From the NCBI GenBank assembly GCA_025642065.1, contig JAODUP010000161.1, positions 812,501-876,500 of the forward strand: DNA of 64,000 nucleotides, in the 5' to 3' direction. Source of the stretch: Paralvinella palmiformis. Lineage: Eukaryota > Annelida > Polychaeta > Terebellida > Alvinellidae. The notes under the pieces were generated by a model, which was not told the DNA's origin, searched no databases, and saw nothing but the letters and a program-made list of their open reading frames with translations. Made by a program: the position numbers and the translations under genes. Below, one piece after another: positions 12,318 to 24,109 of this stretch. The stretch's first letter is position 1, and each line of letters starts with the position of its first letter.

Positions 12318-13356
12318 CTGACCACCATCATCATCATATTTAACATCCTCAATCATAAACCTACTACTTTATGGGAGGCTGATGTCAAAAAGTCATTTGT
12401 GGACATGAAGATTTATCCAGATGACTCAGAGAGAAGGACAACCTGAACTCGGCTCTATATCACTGTTTATGTGAGAACCTAAAACATGGCTAGTCTATTA
12501 ATGCTCTCCGAAAACAAGTTTATTGTCAGATAGGAATAACCCACACAACTGAAATACAATTGTCACTTGGTAAGAATACAGTACATGGTAAAAAGCCACA
12601 TGGTAAGAATACAGTAAGGTAAAGTATACATTTTAGGCACTCCACTTTAATGACCTCATCTGATAATTATCACATTGACCTTGTGTATCAGATTGTATCT
12701 ATCTTTAATCAATGATTTCCAATGACAAAATATTTAATCAAAGCAAATATAGAACATAAATCCATCATCTACCTGAAGCTGCAATGAATCAAATATTAGA
12801 ATGACACATCACTGATAGATGTTATTGTGTACAATAGACTAATGATATACTGATAGTATAATTATCAATAAACTATCAGGAATACTAAAAGACCTAATTT
12901 GTCGTACATTAAACCAACTTTTATAAATAAATTACATTTGTATATAATTACTAAACGTCACCGTTTTAATGGTGATCTTTATCTATTTTTGTCAGTTATA
13001 ATGACAACATCAAAGTCTCTGACAACGATTTTTTAAACAATAACTATTCTGAGCTGTTTATATCTATCTGTGTGGAAAGCAAGTCGCAGAGCGAAATGAG
13101 GCACAATGTGCCTGGGGGTATGAAAAAAAAGGGGTTTTGAGGAATTTTAGGACAATCTGAGACTACTACAGTTGCATGAGAAATTTATTTTCCGGTAAAA
13201 ACCAGAAAACTCTTATCCCAGTAACACAAACTGTGATTTACTAATAAATGAGTAAGTCAGTAAGAGAGTAAGGTTTTAAATGCCACATCAGGATAAATAC
13301 GTCACTTGGTCACTTTTGTCACAACAACATTGGACATGTATGAGAATAATACACTG

Positions 13357-13688
13357 CAGACATGGGTGAATTCAATTCCGGAAATGGAATTGATTATTTG
13401 GAGAAAAAAATGTAAATCCACAAATTAATTTACCATTTAATTTTTTAATTCAGAAATATTTCTTCCATGACAATCCTACTTGGAATATACACTACTCGTG
13501 GTAGGTTTTCCAAGTAGGTACTCGGAGTAGGTTCTCGGAGTACCTACTCATGGTAAAAGATAGTAGGTAAAAAGAGTCTGTGAAAAACGGAATTGGAATT
13601 GATAAAATTTGGAATTTAAGAATTGAACTGGAATTGATAAATTTGATGTGGAATTGAAATTGACAAAATGGAATTAACTGCATGTCTG
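13357..13688 (-). mobile_element. MITE-like element rich in AATTCC motifs (copy 2, inverted)
   Basis: Starts CAGACATGGGTG and ends CATGTCTG, giving short inverted termini. The interior matches copy 1 in reverse complement (TTCTTCCATGACAATCC, TACTCGGAGTAGG, GGAATTGGAATTG). Two copies about 9 kb apart in inverted orientation could pair in the transcript. Confidence 0.6.
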
Positions 13689-13802
13689 CTTAGCAGTATC
13701 TGTATATAAATAATAGTGAATTGTAAACTATAAGAATACATCCACTGAATCTATCAATATTATCCGCACGAACCTTGAAATACAAATATATACCATAATA
13801 GA

Positions 13803-13938
13803 GTTGAGTTATTTATCCTTGGCGCTGGTTAAACCTGGGATGGCTGAGGTAACTGCTGCCAAGGAAAACAAATCCTACAAACCCAGGCCTGAGCCAGATT
13901 TTAATCCATAGAATGAAGGCTTACATCATGAAGTACCA
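13803..13938 (-). mobile_element. SINE-2 copy
   Basis: Shares AACCTGGGATGGCTGAGG and CCTGAGCCAGATTTTAATCC with the copy at 58330-58458. The B-box has decayed. Confidence 0.55.
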
Positions 13939-14265
13939 GTAAGTCCTAATGAATGTTGAATGTAACTAATTCAGTAAATTTCAATAAAGTTTTGATGGAT
14001 ATAAAACACAAGCTTCTCATTCTGGCCCAATAAATAACAACTAAAAGATATCTTTTATATTGAATATTATCCAATTAACAAATATTATTGTAACCTCTTG
14101 TAATTCTAATCTGTGTAGTAACACAATTAAGATGCTTCATTAACTCCAAGAAGCAAACTTCACCCTATCAATGTAAATAAACAATGATTATCAAAGAGAA
14201 AAAAAATTATTTCAATTATTTTGTATTGAATTTGAGACAAGAAAAGATGGATTCAAACAACTATA

Positions 14266-14267
<2 letters not shown>

Positions 14268-14309
<42 letters not shown>
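14268..14309. repeat. (TA)n microsatellite
   Basis: About 40 nt of AT dinucleotides. Confidence 0.96.
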
Positions 14310-14312
<3 letters not shown>

Positions 14313-14654
14313 TGCAATCACATTTAAGAGCAAATACTGAGTACTGTATACTGGAATACAAATACCAGTAGGCTAAGTTTGACAAGACATCAGACATCAA
14401 TTTGTTTCTGATGAAACTTCAATGTGCAGCTTATCATCACCTGAAAACCTTGCGTAATGGGAGTCTGATAAACCTACCAGCTGAGACCTCCTCAATACAA
14501 ATAGCAAACACAGCACCACCCACAGCAGTCAAGTAGTAATAGCAGATTTAATAATTGGCATAAAAACTGGAAAAGTTATTAAAAATTATGATAGAATAAA
14601 ATAAAATAAGTAATTCCAGATCTCTTGTCAGAGTGTTGTGTCTTTGACAGACAG

Positions 14655-14844
14655 GGGGCGCCTCTGTGGTCTAGCGGTAGCGTGCTGGACTACAGATCAC
14701 TGCCACCCGTGTTCGAATCGCAGTGTGGGCATATCCGAAGGTTGTTTCGTCTTTCGCTTCGCCTCATTACCTTTGGAGGTCGCTCGGCCCATTTAGCCTA
14801 CCTTGTGCACAAAAGTGGCCGTAAAACATCAATCATCATCATCA
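14655..14844 (+). mobile_element. SINE-1, full-length, with 14-bp target-site duplication
   Basis: A tRNA-derived head with an A-box-like TGGTCTAGCGG and B-box GTTCGAATC is followed by a family-specific body and a CATCATCATC tail. A perfect 14-bp direct repeat TCTTTGACAGACAG flanks it (14641-14654 and 14845-14858). The right-hand copy runs straight into a (CAGA)n-like microsatellite (14851-14900). The perfect duplication suggests a fairly young insertion. Confidence 0.92.
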
Positions 14845-16834
14845 TCTTTGACAGACAGACAGACAGACATATAGCTAGACAGATAGCTAGACAGACAGAC
14901 AGTATATGTATGTTTTATCCTGGGATAGTAATCAGTTTTTACAACTCTAGACACTAGATCAATATTAATAAGTGTTATGCTGCCACAGAATGGCGGCCGT
15001 CAATGTTCTGTATCATGTGACATCGTAATTATGAATTATAATTACCAGAGAGAAAAGATAGTTAAAATTTTCATAGTAAACGTCGTTCTAACTCTGACAG
15101 AATGAGATGACATGAACGCTGGCTGGTCTAAGGACTTACAGAAAGCTTAGATCCAAGGATTTTAAGCTTTACATATTCAGGGATGAGAACGGAGCAGAAA
15201 GAAAAAAAGCCCAGAAAATGGCATGGCGACGAAGGGAGGTTCATTAGCGCACTGAGGCATATATTTCTCAACGGATTCACACGGATCAGAGGAATGTTCT
15301 TGGGACTATCAATAACGTGGTAAACCACCGTTCCATGTAGAATTATTACCTCTGCATATCGTTTTCCCCAGTTTATATATTCGTCAACATACCTGATGTA
15401 AGATCTCACAATTATGGCTAAAACCAAGTGTGTGTCCATGTACGTGCGTGCACGTTTGCATTAAAGAAATATTCTGTATACAACTGGACAGTGTAGTAAT
15501 GTGTCTTGTCACCCTCACTCTCACTATTTACTATACAGGCTATATCATGATGATATTTTCTGCGACCTGAGTGACAATACTGCGCCACCGTACGTTATTT
15601 TTACGTTAGTTTTTGTGTTGCAGTATGATAACCTTCTACGGTCACTTAAGCTAGGTATCACACTCTTCTGTGATCAACAAGTACTGTAGCCTCTTAGAGG
15701 CCCACAGCCGGTAGCTTGTAGCCTATAAGTCTCATTCGCAATAAAATACTTGTTCCTCAGATCTCTATAACAGTATATGGTGCAGTAAATCAGCCTGGTG
15801 TTAACCCACTAAGTAGACGTATTGTCTTCTCTGAGTAAGCTAATCTATAAGCTACATACAATACGATGTTAGTCAAACTTTTATTATTATAACAACAACA
15901 ACACAAACAGTCTGTTTATTATAGTACAAGTCACAAACAATACATAAATACCTATATCTGGTCTATAGACTGTGCTTGTGCGTGCGCGTATGTGCATGCG
16001 TGCGTGCGTTACATATTATAACCAAAATCATCACAGCACTGATTTCAAAAATATTTAATAATAATTTTAAAAAGTAATCCATTTAATCTCCCCAATAATA
16101 ATCATGAACTCTACCTGATATCACAGGCGTAAGGAAATAATACTAATTATTGGAGGGTAGCCATTACAGCTTTTCCAATGTCAGATTGTATGACCGAAAG
16201 GAAAATTCACGTGATCTGACGTCATCTGCCACAAGGATCATATAACTATCTTGATCTGGATCAAGTAATTAAGTCATAGATGCTCTGGCTTAGCCATCCT
16301 CGTGATCTTACCCCCCCCCCCATACTCAACTTACTAACTACTACTAGGTGATGCCTTTATCAGTTAATTTTCATAAATCTGACAACTCAACAAATGCTTC
16401 TTGTCAAAAGAATACAAAATAGTTTTCAGAAGGAATTTCATTCTATAGTTTTTTCAATTACTGTTTTGACCAATTATACTGTAATATTCACAAATATGCT
16501 TTTGTTCTGAAATTAGATGTTTGGTTGATCCCTGTTTACGTTATTATAACTGGATAATATATAAACAGCTTGTACTAGGTGACCACAGATTTCAGAAGCA
16601 TCCTGTCTGTGTCTGGCCTAAAAATGGTGGCACCCACAAACCATTAATAGTCGATTAAACAGGAGTCTGAACTGTGGTTGACTGTGTCCCTATTTATAAT
16701 TTGTGTGAACATATTTGTATTAGTCCTGAAAATGTGAAATGAATGTGAACTGTTCCTTTAAGAACAACTCAACCATACAGAAACAATAATTATCATAAAA
16801 CAATTATTACTGATCTGATTATTAACAGCTGAAT

Positions 16835-16839
<5 letters not shown>

Positions 16840-16894
<55 letters not shown>

Positions 16895-16905
16895 TACACA
16901 CACAC

Positions 16906-16947
<42 letters not shown>
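16840..16947. repeat. (TA)n(CA)n(TA)n compound microsatellite
   Basis: Two TA tracts around a CA segment. The near edge is about 45 bp beyond the weak donor of exon 16994-17098, so the transcript can fold here. Confidence 0.96.
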
Positions 16948-16949
<2 letters not shown>

Positions 16950-16993
16950 AATATTATTATCAGATTCAATTGACAAAGCTAAGTAATACAAAC

Positions 16994-17098
16994 CTCGAAG
17001 CCTGGCTCGGATTAAACCACTTCTTTTTCCCATTCTCTCAACATACACAGGAGGATACAGTTTGGATACATAATCATCTAACTGCTGGCCAAGGAAAT
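16994..17098 (-). CDS. GALNT: GALNT exon, RSGLIRAR region (105 bp)
   Basis: Encodes [14 protein letters not shown], then YPPVYVERM, then [13 protein letters not shown]. The RxGLIRAR motif is a hallmark of the polypeptide GalNAc-transferase N-terminal catalytic half, and the DFL start matches the family sequence that follows VDDASER. The acceptor is ATTCTATTTCAG|AT (first exon base 17098). The donor is CGAG|GTTTGT (GT at 16993-16992), which departs from GTRAGT at positions +3 to +5. It starts and ends in phase 1. A compound (TA)n(CA)n(TA)n microsatellite lies about 45 bp beyond the donor. Confidence 0.94.
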
Positions 17099-19150
17099 CT
17101 GAAATAGAATTATAAAATGGATCTTTTTTTAAACAAAAACTTTACACAAATCAAAAATTCAATTATTACATTGAGGCTCATTCCCCACTTCAATAAAAGT
17201 AATGAATTAAGAGGGATTTAATAAATAAACAAATTAATATTTAACAGAAATATTAAATTAATATAATTAATGGATTAATAAACTAATTAACAGAAACGGA
17301 CATCTCACACCGATTTAACACCTACTCATCCTTAGTTATACCGTGATTATAACTAATAATTATATGAGAACAAATGAAATATTGAATCATCTCACACCAA
17401 TATTTCCAGATGTCGTTCTATAAAAATCATCGTCACATATATTTTAGACATAGAGATGACTGAGGTGTATGAGTTAAGAAACAACAGCTCAAACAAGAAA
17501 ACAAATGATAATGTAGCTCTTGGATAAGATAGAGAGAATCAAATGGAAGATGTTCTGGATTTGAATCCACTGAGTGACTCTCTGATGGCGTTCAATATGA
17601 TGTTAAGTTATATACCGGTAACGCACATGATTGAGCCTCATATTCAGAGCATGTTGACAGCAGAACATAACAATGGTTGTTTAGAAAAGTGCCATCGTGA
17701 GTATCTCATACAATGATATAGAAGAGAGAATCATTTATCTCTAACCGAGTTTCAGACAATAAATAGAGAATATTTCTGTATTTCTATGAAAGAAACGTTT
17801 CCTGATAATGTGACTAGTGAGAAGAGACTTACAACGGGAAGTAGGTTTATATTAGATGAAAACAAATAGGGACATGATGTACATTAATACGGAAATTTAA
17901 CATTAAAGTTAAACACTCTAAGGCCTGAAAATGATAGATCTACGTTTGTCTTTTAAAAGATGGCTCGCTTAGAGTTATGTCTAGACATCAAAGGAGAGAT
18001 TATCTCCAAGGAAGGTATTGTAATAAATAGTTATATAATAATGATGACTATTATTTAGATTATGCTCGTCCAATATGTGTAACGTGTGAGACTAAATATA
18101 TAACATCATCAATTGAACACTCTGTATAAATATATAACAACGACAAAAAATGTCATATCATTTATCCGACTATAACCGATATAATGTATATAATAGTACA
18201 TAAGTTAAATTACATTTAAGGTCACTTCAAAGGAAATTGCATTAAACCAAATATAAGATGAGTGACAAACCATCAATTATCTTTTAACATTTCCTTTCTT
18301 TTCTCATTCATATAGAATTACTAATGACGTCCGTGTGATATTATGTACCTGTGAATCAAAGTGAATCATTACAGATTTATAATTAGCAAAGGCCCAAACG
18401 CATACAAAAATTAACTCGACGCCTCAAACGGATTAAGCGAAGTCCATTTTAGATGAAGCCAAAGTAGATTTCAGAGGTAAACGTGACGCAAAATGACAAA
18501 AGACAAAAACTTTAGCAATTTTTTTATCAGCTAATTGGCTTATGAAATCGAGTCTACTGTGATCTTGTGGTGCTTGACATTTTTTGCCAACTGAAGTTTT
18601 TCCAGCCAAGTTACCTGGTCATGTGGGTTCTTGATATTAGTATCCGGTATGCACTGATCGAACTTAAACTGAACTTATGATCAATTTACAAGTGAATTGT
18701 TCACAGTGATTCAGATTATAAACAAAATATGACTTCGATTATTAATTATCCAAGATAGTTTTATTTATTCATCAATAAACTCCATCGATTAGTTTTTTAG
18801 CCTTTGGTTGTTACTCATGTATAAGATGAATATTGAAGTGTAGGACTATTTCCTACTCTCATCTGCCTCATCATCATCATCATCGTCATCATCATCATCG
18901 TCATCATCTTCACCATTACTATTATTAGTATTACTAATATCATATTATATTATCTTATTATATTATCTGAAATACCAAATTACTAATTTACTTTCTAGCT
19001 TTATAATTATTAGCCACTATTCATCACCCCCCTCCCCCAAAACTACGTTGTTACAACAACCACAACAATGTCAGTGGGCTGTGAATATTTTCTCGAATGA
19101 AGAGAACAAGATTACAAACAATATTCTATTATCAGGAGCCATAACTTTAC
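17099..19150 (-). other. GALNT intron (about 2.05 kb)
   Basis: AT-rich sequence with an imperfect (CAT)n/(CGT)n tract at about 18868-18912 and a short run of C near 19027. No exon, transposon or tandem array was recognised. Confidence 0.75.
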
Positions 19151-19320
19151 CTCTTTCACTAGCATCATCCACTAATATAATCTCCTTGAGCAGATTGTGT
19201 GGTGATCTATTGATGATGCTGTGTATCGTACGTAACAACGTCGACCAGGCCTCGTTGTGGAAAACTATCACAACGCTTGTCGTAGGCAGTAATTCGACGG
19301 GATAAGTCTTGCGCTTACAC
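19151..19320 (-). CDS. GALNT: GALNT exon, start of the GT-A catalytic core (170 bp)
   Basis: Encodes [49 protein letters not shown] and [19 protein letters not shown] is the canonical beginning of the catalytic domain (UDP-sugar binding half of the GT-A fold), and VDDASER is a conserved donor-site segment. The acceptor is CATATTTCAG|GTGT (first exon base 19320). The first base completes a serine codon (TC|G), and the following cysteine aligns with the conserved catalytic-domain cysteine after the DVRxE motif. The donor is AGAG|GTAAAG (GT at 19150-19149). Reading on into the intron, a frame stays open for about 26 codons after VDDASER, but that stretch has no family similarity. Confidence 0.96.
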
Positions 19321-19397
19321 CTGAAATATGTATAAAAACTTTATATTAAAACTATTTAAAAATATACCATGACAGAGGACATGAGATGATGTTCGGG

Positions 19398-19548
19398 TTT
19401 TTGTTTTTGTTTGTTTGACCCCATCACAAGTCACATTTAATGAGACAATATGGCAGAATGGAACATCAAATGAACACAACTGTGAGCCAGATTTAAACCC
19501 CAAACTGAAGCTTTGAAACACATTGCTCTACCCACTGAACCAAATTGG
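19398..19548 (-). mobile_element. SINE-2-like copy
   Basis: Contains GTGAGCCAGATTTAAACCC, then TTGAAACACATTGCTC and ACCCACTGAACC, equivalent to the tRNA-like end of SINE-2. It lies 78 bp upstream of the GALNT exon 19151-19320. Confidence 0.5.
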
Positions 19549-19638
19549 ATTGCCCATGGACATAGGTTTAATATATCTACAAAACAAAGATAAATTTGTG
19601 TCATAATAATATCCAACATTTTAACATCTTGTAGAGCA

Positions 19639-19674
<36 letters not shown>

Positions 19675-20118
19675 CCAAAATATAACTAATGACATCTTTA
19701 ACAAAAACTGACAAATATTACTGCTGAATGTCAATACATTTTTTTTTATCATTGACAGTCCTTATATATGACAATATTATACCAACATCAGAATGATAAT
19801 GATAAGCTATGATGAAAGCATTAGATAAAAACAACATTAGCATTCTGGATCAAAGGCTAACACGGATACATAAACTGTGTTGATCGATATCCACATATCA
19901 AGAGGTGACCTTCTATATTAAATTATGATAGCTCACAAGATGTCATAATGATGTATATCAATAATAATCCATAATCAAACTTTTATAAAGAGCACTTTAA
20001 TGATATCATTTTGGCACTTGCCAGTGTGTGAGGAAGGGTGTAGAGAGAGAATAGTGAGAGAGAGAGAATATTATTTTATTTTATTTTATATAGAGCTCAG
20101 GGAAGTCTGTGAGACTAC

Positions 20119-20135
20119 TGTGTGTGTGTGTGTGT

Positions 20136-20190
<55 letters not shown>
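20119..20190. repeat. (GT)n(TA)n compound microsatellite
   Basis: Short GT tract, then interrupted AT tract. Confidence 0.95.
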
Positions 20191-20193
<3 letters not shown>

Positions 20194-20819
20194 CACAGTA
20201 AATCAGACATACAGTAATTAATAGGGCTGAGATTACAATTCCAGATAAAAGCCTCTAATCAGCTAGCTGATGATTACACCTAGATTATACTTGATAACCT
20301 CCATAAGTTCTCCCTATAAAACATGGCATCATTTCCTATTGATGCACCATTGCATCATCCAATTGTCTAATTCATTACAAAATATTTTATATTAATCTTG
20401 TCGCATAATGTACATCAGAAATAAAATAACCTGCTAACACTCAGATGACCTTAAACATAACAATTTACAATAAGCATTTTGTCAATGTGTAGTTGTTGTT
20501 GTTGTTGTTGTTATGGATCTCTCAGGCATACTGAGTACATTAAATAGGTCAAGAAGACCCCATAAGCAATGAAATGAAGTAAAATGTTAAATAACCTTGA
20601 GATGTAACTTAGTTGATATGTAATTTGTTTTAACTTAAAACTCAAATTTCAATGAAGCTGTAAAGGTTTACTCAAGTCCAACTACACTAAATGTTTGGCC
20701 ACAAACATAACTCAAACAAATATTATTTTAGACAATAAAATAAAAAGATAATGAATGATCAGATACTATCAATTAGGATCTTAATACATCTTCATCTGTT
20801 ACTCAATTATTATCACCTA

Positions 20820-20935
20820 TTAACATAATCATCATCAGCTGCTGTCCTTATCACAGTCAGCACCAGCTGCTATCATTATGATCATCATCAGCTGCTGTTA
20901 TTATCATGGTCACCATCAGCTGCTATCATAGTCAC
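20820..20935. repeat. Degenerate ~27-bp repeat with CAGCTGCT core
   Basis: CATCATCAGCTGCTGT and CAGCACCAGCTGCTAT alternate about every 27 bp over four units. CAGCTG-type E-box hexamers recur in each. It grades into weaker CAGCTGAT repeats up to about 21050, just before the 42-bp array. Confidence 0.7.
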
Positions 20936-21174
20936 GATTAAATCAGAACTGATAAATCATTATCTAATCACTGTCAGCTGATATGCAGACATTGTCAGCA
21001 GTGGTATCTAAGTCACTGTCAACTGATATGAAGTCACTGTAAGTTACATATAGATTAGTTAGAGGTATCTAAATGATTGATTATTATTAGATTATAATTG
21101 TCCATTGTCAGATAAAGACTAACTATTCCCGGATAAGGACTGTCACCTCTGTCTTATTATGATTTACATTGTTG

Positions 21175-22098
21175 TATGAGGATTTACAATAGTCTGATGA
21201 AGATTGGCCACTGTCTTATGAGGATTTACAATAGTCTGATGAAGATTGGCCACTGTCTTATGAGGATTTACAATAGTCTGATGAAGATTGGCCACTGTCT
21301 TATGAGGATTTACAATAGTCTGATGAAGATTGGCCACTGTCTTATGATGATTTACAGTAGTCTGATGAAGATTGGCCACTGTCTTATGAGGATTTACAAT
21401 AGTCTGATGAAGATTGGCCACTGTCTTATGAGGATTTACAATAGTCTGATGAAGATTGGCCACTGTCTTATGAGGATTTACAATGGTCTGATAAAGATTG
21501 GCCACTGTCTTATGAGGATTTACAATGGTCTGATGAAGATTGGCCACTGTCTTATGAGGATTTACAATGGTCTGATGAAGATTGGTCACTGTCTTATGAG
21601 GATTTACAATAGTCTGATGAAGATTGGCCACTGTCTTATGAGGATTTACAATAGTCTGATGAAGATTGGCCACTGTCTTATGAGGATTTACAATAGTCTG
21701 ATGAAGATTGGCCACTGTCTTATGAGGATTTACAATAGTCTGATGAAGATTGGCCACTGTCTTATGAGGATTTACAATAGTCTGATGAAGATTGGCCACT
21801 GTTTTATGAGGAATTACAATAGTCTGATGAAGATTGGCCACTGTCTTATGAGGATTTACAATAGTCTGATGAAGATTGGCCACTGTCTTATGAGGATTTA
21901 CAATAGTCTGTTGAAGATTGGCCACTGTCTTATGAGGATTTACAATAGCACGATGAGGACTGGTCATTGTTGTATGAGGATTTACAATAGCATGATTAGG
22001 ACTGGTCATTGTTGTATGAAGCTTTCCCATAGTCTGATGAGGACTAGTCATTGTTGTATGAGGATTTTCCATAATCTGACGAGGACTGTCGATGATGA
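21175..22098. repeat. 42-bp minisatellite, 22 units
   Basis: The unit begins TATGAGGATTTACAATAG, followed by TCTGATGAAGATTGGCCAC. The first 18 or so units are nearly identical and the last four are diverged (GATGAGGACTGGTCATTG type). Because 42 is a multiple of 3 and the unit lacks stops in one frame on each strand, long open frames result on both strands (peptide units MRIYNSLMKIGHCL and NPHKTVANLHQTIV). I see no gene signals. Confidence 0.97.
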
Positions 22099-22665
22099 TG
22101 ATAAACCTTTGTCGTTTGTGGATTTACTTAAGTAAGCCGAGGATCTTAAGCCATAAATTAAATAACAGACACCACTTAAGCGACAGTCAGATGTAAACAA
22201 ACCATGATATATGATACAAGATAGCAATATGTGTACCACTCCAAATATAACCTAACACAACTCAAATATTCTGATATTTCCAAATCTCTCTCTCAAGTTT
22301 AGTCACTGTGAGTCTATTATATGCATCATCGTACCAATCTCCTATATTAAGCATGCCTGACTTAAACTAAGGGACACATATGTCACCCTTCTGACAGTTG
22401 ACATTTCATACAACAAAGAGAGTGTCTGTCCACTCTGTTGGCTTTTTGCAGATGACACTGACTGCTAATTATTAGTAAGCTTATTTATTTATTTCTATCA
22501 CCATTTCTCCAGCTTATCATGTGTATTGTTAGCTTTAATCTACTCTGATGCGATGATTCTACGGTAATTCACACAGTGTCAGTATAATCTGGTCATTAAC
22601 CCAAGAACCTTCATCTTCCATGGCGACTCTATATTAACAGTGCTCAGAGACTGAACAAGCTTCAA

Positions 22666-22820
22666 GATTGATGATTGATGTTTTACGGCCACTTTTGTGC
22701 ACATGGTGGGCTAAATGGGCCAAGCGACCTCCAAAGCTAATGAGGCGAAGTCAAAGATGAAACACCCTTCAGAATTATGCCCACGCCGACATTCGAACTG
22801 AAGTGGTAGTGATCTTCAAG
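22666..22820 (-). mobile_element. SINE-1 copy, head truncated
   Basis: The tail and body (TGATGTTTTACGGCC, GTGCACATGGTGGGCTAAA, GAGGCGAAGTCAAAG) are well conserved. The tRNA-like head degrades after the B-box region (ATTCGAACTG). Confidence 0.8.
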
Positions 22821-23581
22821 CCTCAGCACATACAAATGAAATTTGATGACAGTATAACTTGAGGGATATTTGAGTTAATTTAAACCACCAATAATAATAA
22901 TAAAAACTTCTACAGCCCCACAATCCTCAGTGGCAAACTAAATGATAACGCACCTTTTAATAAGATACAACATATAAATGGTTCAATAAAAATTCTGTTT
23001 ATTATTAATATTATTAACAATAAAATGTCGACCACTTTCAATTACTCCTTAAACAATGAATTGTATGATCAAATGTTGATATTATTATTATTATTATTAC
23101 AACATGGTTATCCCATTGTTGTATGCATTTTAAATAAACTTTACAGCCTAATACGTTTCCTAATGTAGCCAAAGGAAGCGAAGCGGCAAAATAAATAGCT
23201 AAAAGAAACCTGGTATTTAATACTAATGGACCACAAGTCAAACTGTGCTAACCACTAACTTGTGGCCTATCCCCTGAGGCCTACATAAAATATGGACAGC
23301 AATGTGTAGCTGATCATCCAATCGACTTTTAATTACCCACAGAGGCCATGTTACCCAGCCATAAGCTATCTATATAGTCTCTTAGTATAGCTAGGTCCCC
23401 GGGTCTTCTCCCTACAGCTCACGGGCTCATATTTCAAGGATCTCACCGCTCTACTCAATTGATCAGAACCTTCACACTGTCTCTCAAGAGTCACTCGGTC
23501 AATATATGACGTGTTTCTGACAACAACCAGTTCTGACTATTAAAACGTACATATTTGTTTTGATGAAATCTATTCCTGTCA

Positions 23582-23892
23582 CAGTTACCCGTAGTTCAAA
23601 AGGGTAGGCGACAGTTAGTTCAAAAGGGAGGTGACAGTTAGTTCAAAAGGAAGGTGACAGTTAGTTCAATAAGAAAGCCATAGTTTAGTTCAATAAGAAG
23701 GTGACAGTTAGTTCAATAAGAAGGCCATAGTTTAGTTCAATAAGAAGGCGACAGTTAGTTCAATAAGAAGGCCATAGTTTAGTTCAATAAGAAGGTGACA
23801 GTTAGTTCAATAAGAAGGCCATAGTTTAGTTCAATAAGAAGGTGACAGTTAGTTCAAGGCAACAGTTGGTTCAACAAAGCGACAGTTAGTTG
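23582..23892. repeat. 23/24-bp array with 47-bp higher-order unit
   Basis: Alternating units GTGACAGTTAGTTCAATAAG and GGCCATAGTTTAGTTCAATA make a 47-bp dimer repeated several times in the centre (about 23660-23840). The left edge has TTCAAAAGG variants and the right edge decays. Confidence 0.9.
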
Positions 23893-24109
23893 TGTTAATT
23901 GTGTCAAGGTTACTTGTTAACACGAAAAAAGCATACAAAAATACGTTGAAATATGCCACGCAAAAACTAAAGCATTTTAACATTATTAATATAAGCATAA
24001 ACAGACTCTTAATTACCAAGGAACGCATCCCAGTCTTTATCCCATAGGATTATTAGCTCATCCAAATATTATATATTCCCTTACTTACTTACTTTAAATA
24101 TCTAGCAAT

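Noticed and set aside
14655..14730. tRNA gene
   Set aside because: A- and B-box are present, but the element has a SINE body, a CATC tail and target-site duplications, and I could not fold a complete cloverleaf.
15128..15439. 103-codon minus-strand frame as an exon
   Set aside because: Not low-complexity, but no similarity I recognise and no convincing splice pair; GALNT exons on both sides already join correctly.
19071..19150. Extension of the GALNT exon beyond VDDASER
   Set aside because: The frame stays open, but the family sequence resumes with DFL in exon 16994-17098, and GTAAAG is a good donor at 19150.
21164..22135. 300-plus-codon frames on both strands
   Set aside because: They are translations of the 42-bp minisatellite with no gene signals.
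23582..23892. CRISPR-like array
   Set aside because: Units are contiguous with no unique spacers, and the genome is animal.
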